A stretch of 64,000 nucleotides of DNA, taken from positions 124,001 to 188,000 of the forward strand of contig NZ_BOML01000006.1 in assembly GCF_016862175.1 (NCBI RefSeq), in the 5' to 3' direction. Shown here in pieces: positions 1 to 7,445 of the stretch. The notes beneath the pieces are model-generated. The model saw nothing but the letters and a program-made list of their open reading frames with translations, had not been told where the DNA came from and ran no database searches. Source of the DNA: Paractinoplanes durhamensis (GTDB taxonomy: Bacteria; Actinomycetota; Actinomycetes; Mycobacteriales; Micromonosporaceae). Position 1 is the first letter of the stretch; every line of letters begins with the position of its first letter. The position numbers and the translations under genes were made by a program.

Positions 1-2
1 AG

Positions 3-215
3 AAGCTGACCGTCCTGTTCGTGACGCACAACGTGCGCGAGGCGGTGCGGCTCGGCGACCGCGTCATCCTGCTCAGCAGTCGGCCCGGCCGAGTGATCGA
101 GGACTACCCGATCACCCACGAGCGCCCCCGGCGGATCGACTCGCCCGAGGTTTCCGGCCAGGCCGCCGAGATCACCGACCGGCTCCGCGCGGAGGTCGCC
201 CGCCATGCCCATTAA
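3..215 (+). CDS. ABC transporter ATP-binding protein, C-terminal fragment (nitrate/sulfonate/taurine type)
   Basis: The window opens inside this gene, so only about 70 C-terminal residues are visible. They contain the switch histidine in LFVTHNVREAVRLGDRV, typical of ATPases that power import of nitrate, sulfonates or taurine (SsuB/TauB/NrtD group). Walker A, Walker B and the signature motif lie upstream of the window. The last 11 bases overlap the start of the permease gene, so the two are one transcription unit and probably one transporter. The substrate cannot be read from this fragment. Confidence 0.85.
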   Translation, partial: KLTVLFVTHNVREAVRLGDRVILLSSRPGRVIEDYPITHERPRRIDSPEVSGQAAEITDRLRAEVARHAH

Positions 216-1143
216 GTATCCGTCCGCCCGCGCGGGCCTCGAGGGCACCGCCGGCGAGGGCGAGATCCCGCCGCCCGTCGAGAAGGTCGGGGTCAACCCG
301 CAGAACGACCAGGTCAGCGGCCTCGATGCGCTCGAGCTGGCGCCCAAGAGCGACAAGGGCACGCTCGGCAAGCGGATCTGGCGCAGCACCTGGCCGAAGC
401 TGCTGGCCATCGCGATCGTGGTGCTGGTCTGGCAGATCGTGGTGTGGTCGAAGTGGAAGCCGGACTACGTGCTGCCCGGCCCGGGCACCGTCTTCGGCGA
501 TCTGGGCGACGTGCTCAGGACCGGCGACTTCTGGGACGGTGTGCTACTCACGCTGCGGCGCGCGGTCACCGGCTTCGCGCTGGCCGTGCTGATCGGCACC
601 GTGGTCGGCGCCGCGGTCTCCCGGTTCGCGCCGCTGCGGGCCGCGATCGGCTCGCTGATCACCGGCCTGCAGACGATGCCGTCAATCATGTGGTTCCCGC
701 TGGCCATCCTGCTGTTCCAGATCAGCGAGAGCGCCATCATGTTCGTGGTCATCATCGGCGCCGCGCCCTCGGTGGCGAACGGTCTGATCAGCGGCATCGA
801 CTACGTTCCGCGGACCTGGCTGCGGGTCGGCAAGGTGCTCGGCATGAAGGGCATCGCGCAGTACCGGCACCTGATCCTGCCGGCGTCGCTGCCGTCCTTC
901 ATCTCCGGGCTCAAGCAGGGCTGGGCGTTCTCCTGGCGCAGCCTGATGGCCGGTGAGCTGCTGGTCATCGTGCCCGGCGCGCTCTCCATCGGCGTACGCA
1001 TGCAGCAAGCTCGTGATCTTTCCGATTCCAGCCTGGTGATCTGTTACATCATCGTGGTGCTGGTCATCGGCATCCTGATCGACGTGCTCTTCAACGCCGC
1101 CGACAACGCTCTGCGCAAGCGCTGGGGCCTGACCGGCAATTAG
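205..1143 (+). CDS. ABC transporter permease (nitrate/sulfonate/taurine type)
   Basis: Inner-membrane permease of 312 residues. The first 50 residues are hydrophilic, then about six hydrophobic segments follow. The cytoplasmic coupling loop (EAA-type) is visible around GKVLGMKGIAQYRHLILPA, which contacts the ATPase encoded just upstream. The ATG at 205 overlaps the ATPase gene by 11 bases, indicating translational coupling. The N-terminal hydrophilic extension is longer than in typical SsuC/TauC proteins. Partner binding protein is not in the window. The family is clear; the specific substrate is unknown. Confidence 0.88.
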   Translation: MPIKYPSARAGLEGTAGEGEIPPPVEKVGVNPQNDQVSGLDALELAPKSDKGTLGKRIWRSTWPKLLAIAIVVLVWQIVVWSKWKPDYVLPGPGTVFGDLGDVLRTGDFWDGVLLTLRRAVTGFALAVLIGTVVGAAVSRFAPLRAAIGSLITGLQTMPSIMWFPLAILLFQISESAIMFVVIIGAAPSVANGLISGIDYVPRTWLRVGKVLGMKGIAQYRHLILPASLPSFISGLKQGWAFSWRSLMAGELLVIVPGALSIGVRMQQARDLSDSSLVICYIIVVLVIGILIDVLFNAADNALRKRWGLTGN

Positions 1144-1146
1144 CCG

Positions 1147-2037
1147 CTACGGCACCCGGACCGACTTGAAGACGTCGTCGATCACGTAGTCGAACTGCTG
1201 GTGCGTGTTCGGGATCGAGACGTAGAGGACCGCGGCCGTCGGCTTGCCGACGTCGATGACCGCCACTGCCGACAACTCGGCGGTGGCGGTCAGTCCGGCT
1301 TGGCTGAAGTGCAGCCGGAACTCGCTCACCCAGGCCGGCCGGCCGCCCAGCGTGGTCAGCTCGTCCCGGATCGCCTCCATCGTGTTGGGCTGCGGGTAAT
1401 ACTCCGCGCGCACGTCCGCGGACACCTGCCGGCCCACACACTCCAGGTCGGCGATCCCGCCGTCGTTGTCGGCGGCCGGCACCGCCGCCGACAGGATCGA
1501 GGCGTGGTATTCGCCGCCCTGGTACTGCTCGGTCACGAAATGCTGCCCGACCCGGTAGGGCACCTCGAGCGTCCCGGCCCGCCACACCGTGTTCCACGAG
1601 ACCCAGGGCGCACCGTACGACTTGTAGGAGATGCCGGCATCCGGGTCGACCGTCCGCGCGCCGCTCTCCGGCGGCAGCGTGCTCGGCGCCTGGGTGGCCG
1701 CGGCGCTCGGGGACGCGTTCGGCGGCGGGCAGGCCCGGGCCAGCGGCGGCCGCAGGTCGGCCGGGCCGGATGCCTTGTCGCGAAACGGATTGCCGCCGGA
1801 CGAGAACACCAGCACGAGAAGGATGGTCAGACCGATCGCCAGGATCGCACCGGCGATGCCCGCGAAGATCAGCATCTGACGGCGGCGCCGCTGCGGCCCA
1901 TCGGGGCCGGGGGCCTGCTCCGGCGAATCGGGCGGAGGCGGCGGGGACGGCAGGCGGCTGGGAGCCGTCACCATGCCTGATGTGAGCCGTCCACCCGGCT
2001 GCTGCCAGGAAAACGTCTCCGGGGTCGGCTCAGACAT
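1147..2037 (-). CDS. Hypothetical single-pass membrane protein with exported C-terminal domain
   Basis: 296 residues. The first 50 are proline-rich and cytoplasmic (PSPPPPPDSPEQAPG), followed by QRRRRQ, one transmembrane helix (about residues 54-77, LIFAGIAGAILAIGLTILLV) and a roughly 215-residue exported domain. Positive charges before the helix predict the C-terminus outside. The exported part has two Cys (near LARACPPPN and LECVGRQ) that could pair. The architecture is common among uncharacterised Micromonosporaceae surface proteins; I do not recognise a named domain. It converges on the permease gene with a 3-base gap between stop codons. Confidence 0.7.
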   Translation of the reverse strand: MSEPTPETFSWQQPGGRLTSGMVTAPSRLPSPPPPPDSPEQAPGPDGPQRRRRQMLIFAGIAGAILAIGLTILLVLVFSSGGNPFRDKASGPADLRPPLARACPPPNASPSAAATQAPSTLPPESGARTVDPDAGISYKSYGAPWVSWNTVWRAGTLEVPYRVGQHFVTEQYQGGEYHASILSAAVPAADNDGGIADLECVGRQVSADVRAEYYPQPNTMEAIRDELTTLGGRPAWVSEFRLHFSQAGLTATAELSAVAVIDVGKPTAAVLYVSIPNTHQQFDYVIDDVFKSVRVP

Positions 2038-2097
2038 GAATCCCAGTGAACACCACGCCGGCTGCTATTGCGTCACGGCACCGGTCTCATCCGACTC

Positions 2098-2220
2098 TCA
2101 CCCGACCGGTGGGACCGCCGTATACCAAGGGGTGAAGACCACCACCAGAACCAGCGCCAGGCCTGCGCAAGCAAGCGCGAGCACGAAGCCGAGCTCGCGG
2201 CGAGCGGACGTGCTGTGCAT
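2098..2220 (-). CDS. Small (40-residue) single-span membrane protein
   Basis: ATG at 2220 to TGA at 2098 encodes 40 residues: a short basic start (MHSTSARRELGF), one hydrophobic helix (VLALACAGLALVLVVVF) and the tail TPWYTAVPPVG. A GGGGGG run sits about 6 bases upstream of the ATG as a ribosome-binding site. The positive-then-hydrophobic layout and good RBS support a real gene; small proteins of this shape are widespread in actinomycetes. Function is unknown. It fills the otherwise empty divergent gap between the neighbouring genes. Confidence 0.6.
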   Translation of the reverse strand: MHSTSARRELGFVLALACAGLALVLVVVFTPWYTAVPPVG

Positions 2221-2326
2221 GTGGATCCCCCCGGCGACCGTTCACAGGAATGAGCGTCACCGACTAAGACGCTGCAGACGCCCAAGTGGTTGCACCCCAG
2301 CCCAGCCGATCTTCAGGATGTTCCGC

Positions 2327-2332
2327 TACCGT
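2327..2332 (+). promoter_or_regulatory. -10 box of a leaderless promoter for the acyltransferase
   Basis: TACCGT followed by exactly 6 bases and then ATG 2339. The same TANNNT-N6/7-ATG/GTG layout recurs in front of ten other genes in this window. It supports ATG 2339 over the upstream in-frame ATG 2318. Confidence 0.55.
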
Positions 2333-2338
2333 CTCTCC

Positions 2339-3052
2339 ATGGAACTCGTGTATCCCCCGGTCGTCGGCTTAGCCAAGACGATGTTCCGTGCGCTCGACAT
2401 GCGGATCGAGGTCGACGGCGCCGAGCACATCCCGCTCGAGGGTGGAGCGGTGCTGGCGAGTAACCACGTGAGCTATCTCGACTTCATCTTCTGCGGCCTC
2501 GCCGCCCAGCCGGCCAAGCGGCTGGTCCGGTTCATGGCCAAGAAGGCGGTCTTCGACCACCGGATCAGCGGCCCGCTGATGCGCGGCATGCGGCACATCC
2601 CGGTCGACCGGGATGCCGGTGCCTCGTCGTTCCGCGAGGCCACCACCGCGTTGAAGAACGGCGAGGTGGTCGGTGTCTTCCCGGAGGCGACGATCAGCGA
2701 GTCGTTCACGGTGAAGGGGATGAAGTCGGGCGCGGTCCGGCTGGCCCGCACGGCCAAGGTGCCGCTGATCCCGATGGTGGTGTGGGGTCCGCACCGGCTC
2801 TGGACCAAGGGCCACAAGAAAGAACTGACCAAGCGGCACGTGCCGGTGCTCATCAAGGTCGGCGAGCCGATCGAGCTGGCCAAGGGCGTGACCCCGGAGG
2901 CACTGACCGCGATCCTGCGCGAGCGCCTCACCGTGCTGCTCGACGCGGTGCAGAAGGCGTACCCGGACAAGCCGGCCGGCCCGGACGATCGCTGGTGGCT
3001 TCCCGCACACATGGGTGGCACGGCGCCGCTGCCGGAGGCAGCAGCCGTCTGA
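2339..3052 (+). CDS. 1-acyl-sn-glycerol-3-phosphate acyltransferase family (PlsC-like)
   Basis: 237 residues. PlsC-family enzymes transfer an acyl chain from acyl-CoA or acyl-ACP to lysophosphatidate at the membrane. The catalytic NHVSYLDF block (HX4D variant, about residues 41-48) is followed by a VFPEAT block corresponding to the substrate-binding FPEG motif. The sequence begins MELVYPPVVGLAK. ATG 2339 was chosen because a TACCGT box lies 6 bases upstream; ATG 2318 would add seven residues but has no RBS. Its stop codon lies inside a strong terminator hairpin. The exact acyl acceptor is not decidable from sequence. Confidence 0.85.
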   Translation: MELVYPPVVGLAKTMFRALDMRIEVDGAEHIPLEGGAVLASNHVSYLDFIFCGLAAQPAKRLVRFMAKKAVFDHRISGPLMRGMRHIPVDRDAGASSFREATTALKNGEVVGVFPEATISESFTVKGMKSGAVRLARTAKVPLIPMVVWGPHRLWTKGHKKELTKRHVPVLIKVGEPIELAKGVTPEALTAILRERLTVLLDAVQKAYPDKPAGPDDRWWLPAHMGGTAPLPEAAAV

Positions 3053-3077
3053 GCTTTCCCCGCGGGAAAGCTCAGAC
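3047..3077 (+). terminator. Rho-independent-type terminator of the acyltransferase gene
   Basis: Perfect 14-bp inverted repeat, GTCTGAGCTTTCCC and its complement, with a 3-base CGC loop. The stop codon of the acyltransferase gene lies inside the left arm. No long T-tract follows, as is usual in actinomycetes. Confidence 0.8.
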
Positions 3078-3091
3078 GAAGCGGAAAAGCA

Positions 3092-3124
3092 ACGGCGTCG
3101 CAACCCGGAGGGATGCGACGCCGT
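3092..3124 (-). terminator. Terminator of the cold-shock gene
   Basis: Perfect 11-bp stem, ACGGCGTCGCA with its complement, and an 11-base loop. Read on the minus strand it is followed by TTGCTTTT. It sits 30 bases after the csp stop codon and back-to-back with the terminator of the convergent acyltransferase gene. Confidence 0.75.
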
Positions 3125-3153
3125 CAGAGAAGATAGCGCAGTTCTGACCGAAA

Positions 3154-3357
3154 TCAGATCGCGCGGATGTTGGCGGCCTGGGGGCCCTTCTGGCCCTGCG
3201 TAACCTCGAACTCAACCCGCTGGTTCTCGTCCAGGCTGCGGTAACCCGACATCTGGATCGCGGAGAAGTGGGCGAAGACGTCGGCGCCGCCGTCGTCGGG
3301 GGTGATGAACCCGAACCCCTTGTCCGCGTTGAACCACTTCACAACGCCGGTAACCAT
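3154..3357 (-). CDS. Cold-shock domain protein (CspA family)
   Basis: 67 residues forming a single OB-fold cold-shock domain. RNP1 (KGFGFI) and RNP2 (VFAHF) are intact and the length is normal. Such proteins bind single-stranded RNA and DNA and act as RNA chaperones. The ending GPQAANI is typical of actinobacterial Csp proteins. The divergent spacer of more than 200 bases upstream leaves room for the long structured 5' leader seen in many csp mRNAs, but no specific element was identified there. Confidence 0.97.
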   Translation of the reverse strand: MVTGVVKWFNADKGFGFITPDDGGADVFAHFSAIQMSGYRSLDENQRVEFEVTQGQKGPQAANIRAI

Positions 3358-3579
3358 GATCGTCTCCTCGACGGTCGATCGCTCACGCCAGTCTGGACGG
3401 GAGCGAGGTAATAAAACCCGGATTCCCCGAGTCTCGTGTCGCCGTACTGATCGCCCGTACCGGAGAAACCCGGGTTACGACAAAGAGCGCCTTGGGCAAA
3501 TTTCCCCACAGGCGCTCCTAAGTACTTGGGAACCAAACGAACAACGTGCGGAGCGTAGCACGGAAGAGAGGTCTCAGCG

Positions 3580-3990
3580 GTGATCGGCGTACAACTGGCA
3601 CAGCAGCTCAAAGAAGCCGGTCTGACCTGGAAACCCACGCTGGGCGACCGGTTCGCGATACCGGATCGGGACCTCGATGACGAGGTCTTCGTACTGAGCA
3701 ACATGACTATCGAGGTGCACACGACGCCGGAGGGCCGGGTGATCGGCTTCAACGGCACCACCGAGTGGGCCCTCGACGACGTGGAGATCGACGAGACGAC
3801 CTGGTTGCCGCGCGAGGATCAGCTGCGGGAGCTGCTCGGCGGGAGCTTCCGGAGCCTGGGTCGCGACGAATCCGGCTACGAGGCTCGGATCGACCTTCTC
3901 GGCGAGGAGCGGCGGTTCACCGCGGCAACGGCCGACGAGGCGTACGCGGCGGCGCTGCTGCATCTGCTCGCCTCGGCCGGACTTCCCTGA
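3580..3990 (+). CDS. Small acidic protein of unknown function
   Basis: 136 residues, GTG start with a GAGAGG Shine-Dalgarno sequence about 8 bases upstream. The protein is acidic, has no signal peptide or membrane segment, and looks like a single alpha/beta domain (LSNMTIEVHTTPEGRVIGF). Homologues in actinomycetes have been labelled 'pilus assembly protein CpaE', a name with no support in this sequence: no ATPase motif is present. Function unknown. It converges on adnB with an 8-base gap. Confidence 0.75.
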   Translation: MIGVQLAQQLKEAGLTWKPTLGDRFAIPDRDLDDEVFVLSNMTIEVHTTPEGRVIGFNGTTEWALDDVEIDETTWLPREDQLRELLGGSFRSLGRDESGYEARIDLLGEERRFTAATADEAYAAALLHLLASAGLP

Positions 3991-3998
3991 TCCCCTTG

Positions 3999-6900
3999 TT
4001 AGTCGCCCGGTAGGGCTACCTCGGGGACCTCGGCGATCAGGGCGGCCAGAGCCGCCGCCTCCAGCAGGTCGGCCGGGCGGACCGTGACCTGCTCGCGTAC
4101 GTAGTGGAAACCGGCCTTGACCCGATCGACCGGCACGCCCGCCAGCGACGCCCACGCCACCCGGTAGGCGGCGAGCTGCACGGCCGCCGCCTCCGCCTCG
4201 GCACCGGACGGGCGGCGGCCGGTCTTCCAGTCGATGACGTCGAACCGGTTGCCCGGCTCGGCGAAGACCGCGTCCATCCGGCCGCGCACCACCACGCCCG
4301 CCACCGACGTCGCGAACGGGACCTCGACCTCGACCGGGGTGCGGTCGGCCCACTCGCCGGCCAGGAACGCCTCCTGCAGCGCGGCCAGCTCCTCATCGGC
4401 GGCCGCGTCCTCGTCCGCGGCGCCCGGCAGCTCGTCGATGTCGATCAGGCGGGCCGACCCGAACCGCTGCTCCAGCCAGGCGTGGAACGCCGTACCGCGG
4501 CGGGCCTGCGGCGCCGGGCGCTGCGGCAGCGGACGGCGCAGCGATCGGGCCAGCGCCTGCGGATCGCGGCGCAGCACCACCAATTGGGAGACCGACAGGT
4601 GGCTGGGCAGCGCCACCTCCAGCGGGCCGTCCCGATGCGCCCGCTCCTCCCGCTCGGCCAGCAACAGACCGGCCTCCCGGCGCCAGCGGGCGATGTCCGG
4701 GTCCTCCGCGGCGGCAACGGTGTCGGCGTTCTCCACCGCGCGGCGGATCTCGTCCTTCTCCTCGGCCGCGGGTATCCCGACCAGATCGGCGGCGAACCCG
4801 GCCCGGGCCGCGATCCCCGGATCGCGGGTGGCCAGGTCGGCGAAGGCCGCCGCGGCCGAGGCGTCCGGGTCGGCGATCATCCGGCGGATCAGGTCGGCGG
4901 CCACCGTCATCGCCGGGCGGCGGCGGCCCAGCGGGTCGAACGGCCACTCGCGCGGCTCCGCCTCGCCCGTCGCCGGATTGGTCGCGTCGGTGGCCGGCTC
5001 CGCGGTCCACCGGTCCACCACGCCGGCGCCGTCCGCACACGTCGCCCGGATCTCGTCGAGGAAGACCGACGGGCCGCGCGGGCGCTTCACCGCCTCGCCC
5101 CACCAGTAGCCGGAGCAGAGCAGCAACCGGCGAGGGCGGGTCACCGCCACGTAGGCGAGCCGGCGTTCCTCACGCTCGTCGTGCTCCCGCCAGGCCCGGC
5201 CGAACGCCGTCACCGCGGCCAGCACGCCCTTCTGGTCGACCGCCTCGGACAGGTCCAGCCGGGGCAGGCCGTCCATGTCGCCGCGCAACGGGAACGGCAG
5301 CACGCCGATGCCCATCAGGTAGTGGTCGGTGCCGCGGGTCATCCCCGGCCAGACCCCCTTGCTGAGGCCGGCCACCGACACCACGTCCCACTCCAGGCCC
5401 TTCGCCGCGTGGGCGGTGAGGATCTGCACGGCGCCCTCGACCACGTCGACCTGGCCCGGCTCCAGACCGCGTTCCTCCTCCTCGGCCGCGGCCAGGAAGG
5501 CGAGGAAACCGGCGAGGGTGCCGCCGTCGGTCTCGGCCCCGTAGCGGGCCGCCACGTCACCCAGTGCGTCCAGGTGGCCGCGGGCCAGACCGGCGTCGCC
5601 GGCCTGCCAGCCGCGCACCGCCACCTCCACATCGAGGCCGGTGGTGCGCTCGATGTCCGCGACCAGATCGGGTAACGGCTGGTCGAGGCGCTGGCGGAGG
5701 GCACTCAGCTCGCGGCTGAACGCGCGGAGCCGGAGGTAGCCCTCGGCCGAGAACTGTTGCGGTGCACCGAGATCGGCCATCGCCTCGATCAGGGTGGCGT
5801 CGTCGAGCCGGTCGCCGAGGATCTCCTCCGGGTCGGCCCGGTTGACCACCTCGGCGCGGGCCGCCGCCAGCGAACGCGCCCGGCGATGCAGCGCGACCAG
5901 GTCCCGCGGGCCGATCCGCCAGCGCGGGCCGGTCAGCAGCCGCAGCAGCGAGGCACCGTCGGTCGGGTCGGCCAGCACGCGCAGCGTCGAGGTCACATCG
6001 CGGACCTCCGGCGTGTCGAGCAGGCCGCCCAGACCGACCACCTCGACCGGCAGGCCGCGGTCGCGCAGCGCCGACTCGATCGCCTGGATCTGGCTGCGCA
6101 CCCGGACCAGCACGGCGCTGGTCGGACGTTTCTCCACCGGGATCTCCTCGGCGGCCGCCTCCGGCAGGCCGGCCGAGATCCGCCAGGCGGTCAGCATCTG
6201 GTCGGCGATCCATTCGGCTTCCTCGGCGTACGTCGAAAGGAGTGCGCAAGTCACCGTGCGTCCCCCGACGTCTCGCGCGACCGTGGGCGCCGCGACCAGC
6301 GTGGCCACCCGGGCTCCGGCCGAGCGCAGCGGCCGGGAGAGGTGGTTGGCCACCGAGAGGATCTGTGGGCGGTTGCGCCAGCTCTTGGTCAGGCCCAGCA
6401 CCGCGGCGTCGTTGCCCTGGGCGTCCGGGAAATTCGCCGGGAACCGTTCCAGCGTGCCGGCCGAGGCGCCCCGCCAGCCGTAGATCGACTGGCACGGGTC
6501 GCCGACCGCGGTCACCGGATGGCCGCCGCCGAACAGGTTGTTCAGCATCGTCACCTGGGCGTGGCTGGTGTCCTGGTATTCGTCGAGGAGAACGATGCGG
6601 AACCGGTCGCGCTCGACCTCGCCGACCGCCGGATGGTCCCGCGCGACCAGGGCGGCCCGCGCCATCTGGTCGCCGAAGTCCATCGCCTCCAGGTCGAGTT
6701 TGCGCTTCTCGTAGAGCCGGACCAGGGGCAGCAGGGTGAGCCGGTGGCGCTGGCGCTGCAGGGTGTCGGCGACGTCCTTGTAGACCCGGCCGGGCAACAC
6801 CTGCACCTCGGCGAAGAACCGGCCGGTCCAGGCGGCCAGCTCATCCGGCGTGATCAGGTGCTCGGCGAGCTCGCCCGACAGGGCCAGGACGTCGTCGGTC

Positions 6901-7445
6901 ACCGTGCCCGGCGCGCGGTTCAGGCCGGTCATCTCGCCGGTGTACGACCGCACCAGCGAGTCGACGATCTGCCAGCGGGCGGCCTCGGTGAGCAGCCGGG
7001 CCGACGGTTCGTAGCCGGCCCGCAGGCCGTGCTCGGTCACCACCCGGGCCGCGTAGGAGTGATAGGTCGAGATGGTGGCCTCGCCGGCGAACGCGTCGTC
7101 CCGGCCGACCCGGCGGATCAGCTGGCCGAGGCGGGTGCGGACCCGGTGGGCCAGCTCGCCGGACGCCTTGCGGGTGAACGTGAGGCCGAGGATCTGGTCG
7201 GGCCGGGCATAGCCGTTGGCGACCAGCCACACCACCCGGGACGCCATCGTCTCGGTCTTGCCCGAACCGGCCCCCGCCACCACCAGGAACGGCCGCACCG
7301 GCGCCGAGATGATCTCGGTCTGCTCGTCGGTCGGCCGGTGCAGGCGCAACAGCCTGGCCAGCTCGGCCGGCGTGTAACGCGGGCCCGAGTCGGCACGGCG
7401 GCGCGGCGCCGCCGGTTCGTCGGCGAAGAGGCTGGGCTGGGTCAC
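3999..7445 (-). CDS. adnB: AdnB-like ATP-dependent helicase-nuclease subunit
   Basis: 1148 residues from a GTG start that overlaps the adnA stop codon by 4 bases (GTGA). An N-terminal UvrD-type motor carries a Q motif, Walker A GAGSGKT (58-64), motif II LLDEYQDT, SIYGWRG, motif V TAHAAKGLEWD and motif VI YVAVTRPRR. The C-terminus has a RecB-type nuclease with the metal-binding DVIDWKTGRRP (around residue 1072). In mycobacteria AdnAB is a dimeric double-strand-break resection motor, each subunit having one motor and one nuclease. All motor motifs are intact, consistent with AdnB as the active translocase. Longer open frames upstream of GTG 7445 lie inside adnA and are not coding. Confidence 0.92.
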   Translation of the reverse strand: MTQPSLFADEPAAPRRRADSGPRYTPAELARLLRLHRPTDEQTEIISAPVRPFLVVAGAGSGKTETMASRVVWLVANGYARPDQILGLTFTRKASGELAHRVRTRLGQLIRRVGRDDAFAGEATISTYHSYAARVVTEHGLRAGYEPSARLLTEAARWQIVDSLVRSYTGEMTGLNRAPGTVTDDVLALSGELAEHLITPDELAAWTGRFFAEVQVLPGRVYKDVADTLQRQRHRLTLLPLVRLYEKRKLDLEAMDFGDQMARAALVARDHPAVGEVERDRFRIVLLDEYQDTSHAQVTMLNNLFGGGHPVTAVGDPCQSIYGWRGASAGTLERFPANFPDAQGNDAAVLGLTKSWRNRPQILSVANHLSRPLRSAGARVATLVAAPTVARDVGGRTVTCALLSTYAEEAEWIADQMLTAWRISAGLPEAAAEEIPVEKRPTSAVLVRVRSQIQAIESALRDRGLPVEVVGLGGLLDTPEVRDVTSTLRVLADPTDGASLLRLLTGPRWRIGPRDLVALHRRARSLAAARAEVVNRADPEEILGDRLDDATLIEAMADLGAPQQFSAEGYLRLRAFSRELSALRQRLDQPLPDLVADIERTTGLDVEVAVRGWQAGDAGLARGHLDALGDVAARYGAETDGGTLAGFLAFLAAAEEEERGLEPGQVDVVEGAVQILTAHAAKGLEWDVVSVAGLSKGVWPGMTRGTDHYLMGIGVLPFPLRGDMDGLPRLDLSEAVDQKGVLAAVTAFGRAWREHDEREERRLAYVAVTRPRRLLLCSGYWWGEAVKRPRGPSVFLDEIRATCADGAGVVDRWTAEPATDATNPATGEAEPREWPFDPLGRRRPAMTVAADLIRRMIADPDASAAAAFADLATRDPGIAARAGFAADLVGIPAAEEKDEIRRAVENADTVAAAEDPDIARWRREAGLLLAEREERAHRDGPLEVALPSHLSVSQLVVLRRDPQALARSLRRPLPQRPAPQARRGTAFHAWLEQRFGSARLIDIDELPGAADEDAAADEELAALQEAFLAGEWADRTPVEVEVPFATSVAGVVVRGRMDAVFAEPGNRFDVIDWKTGRRPSGAEAEAAAVQLAAYRVAWASLAGVPVDRVKAGFHYVREQVTVRPADLLEAAALAALIAEVPEVALPGD

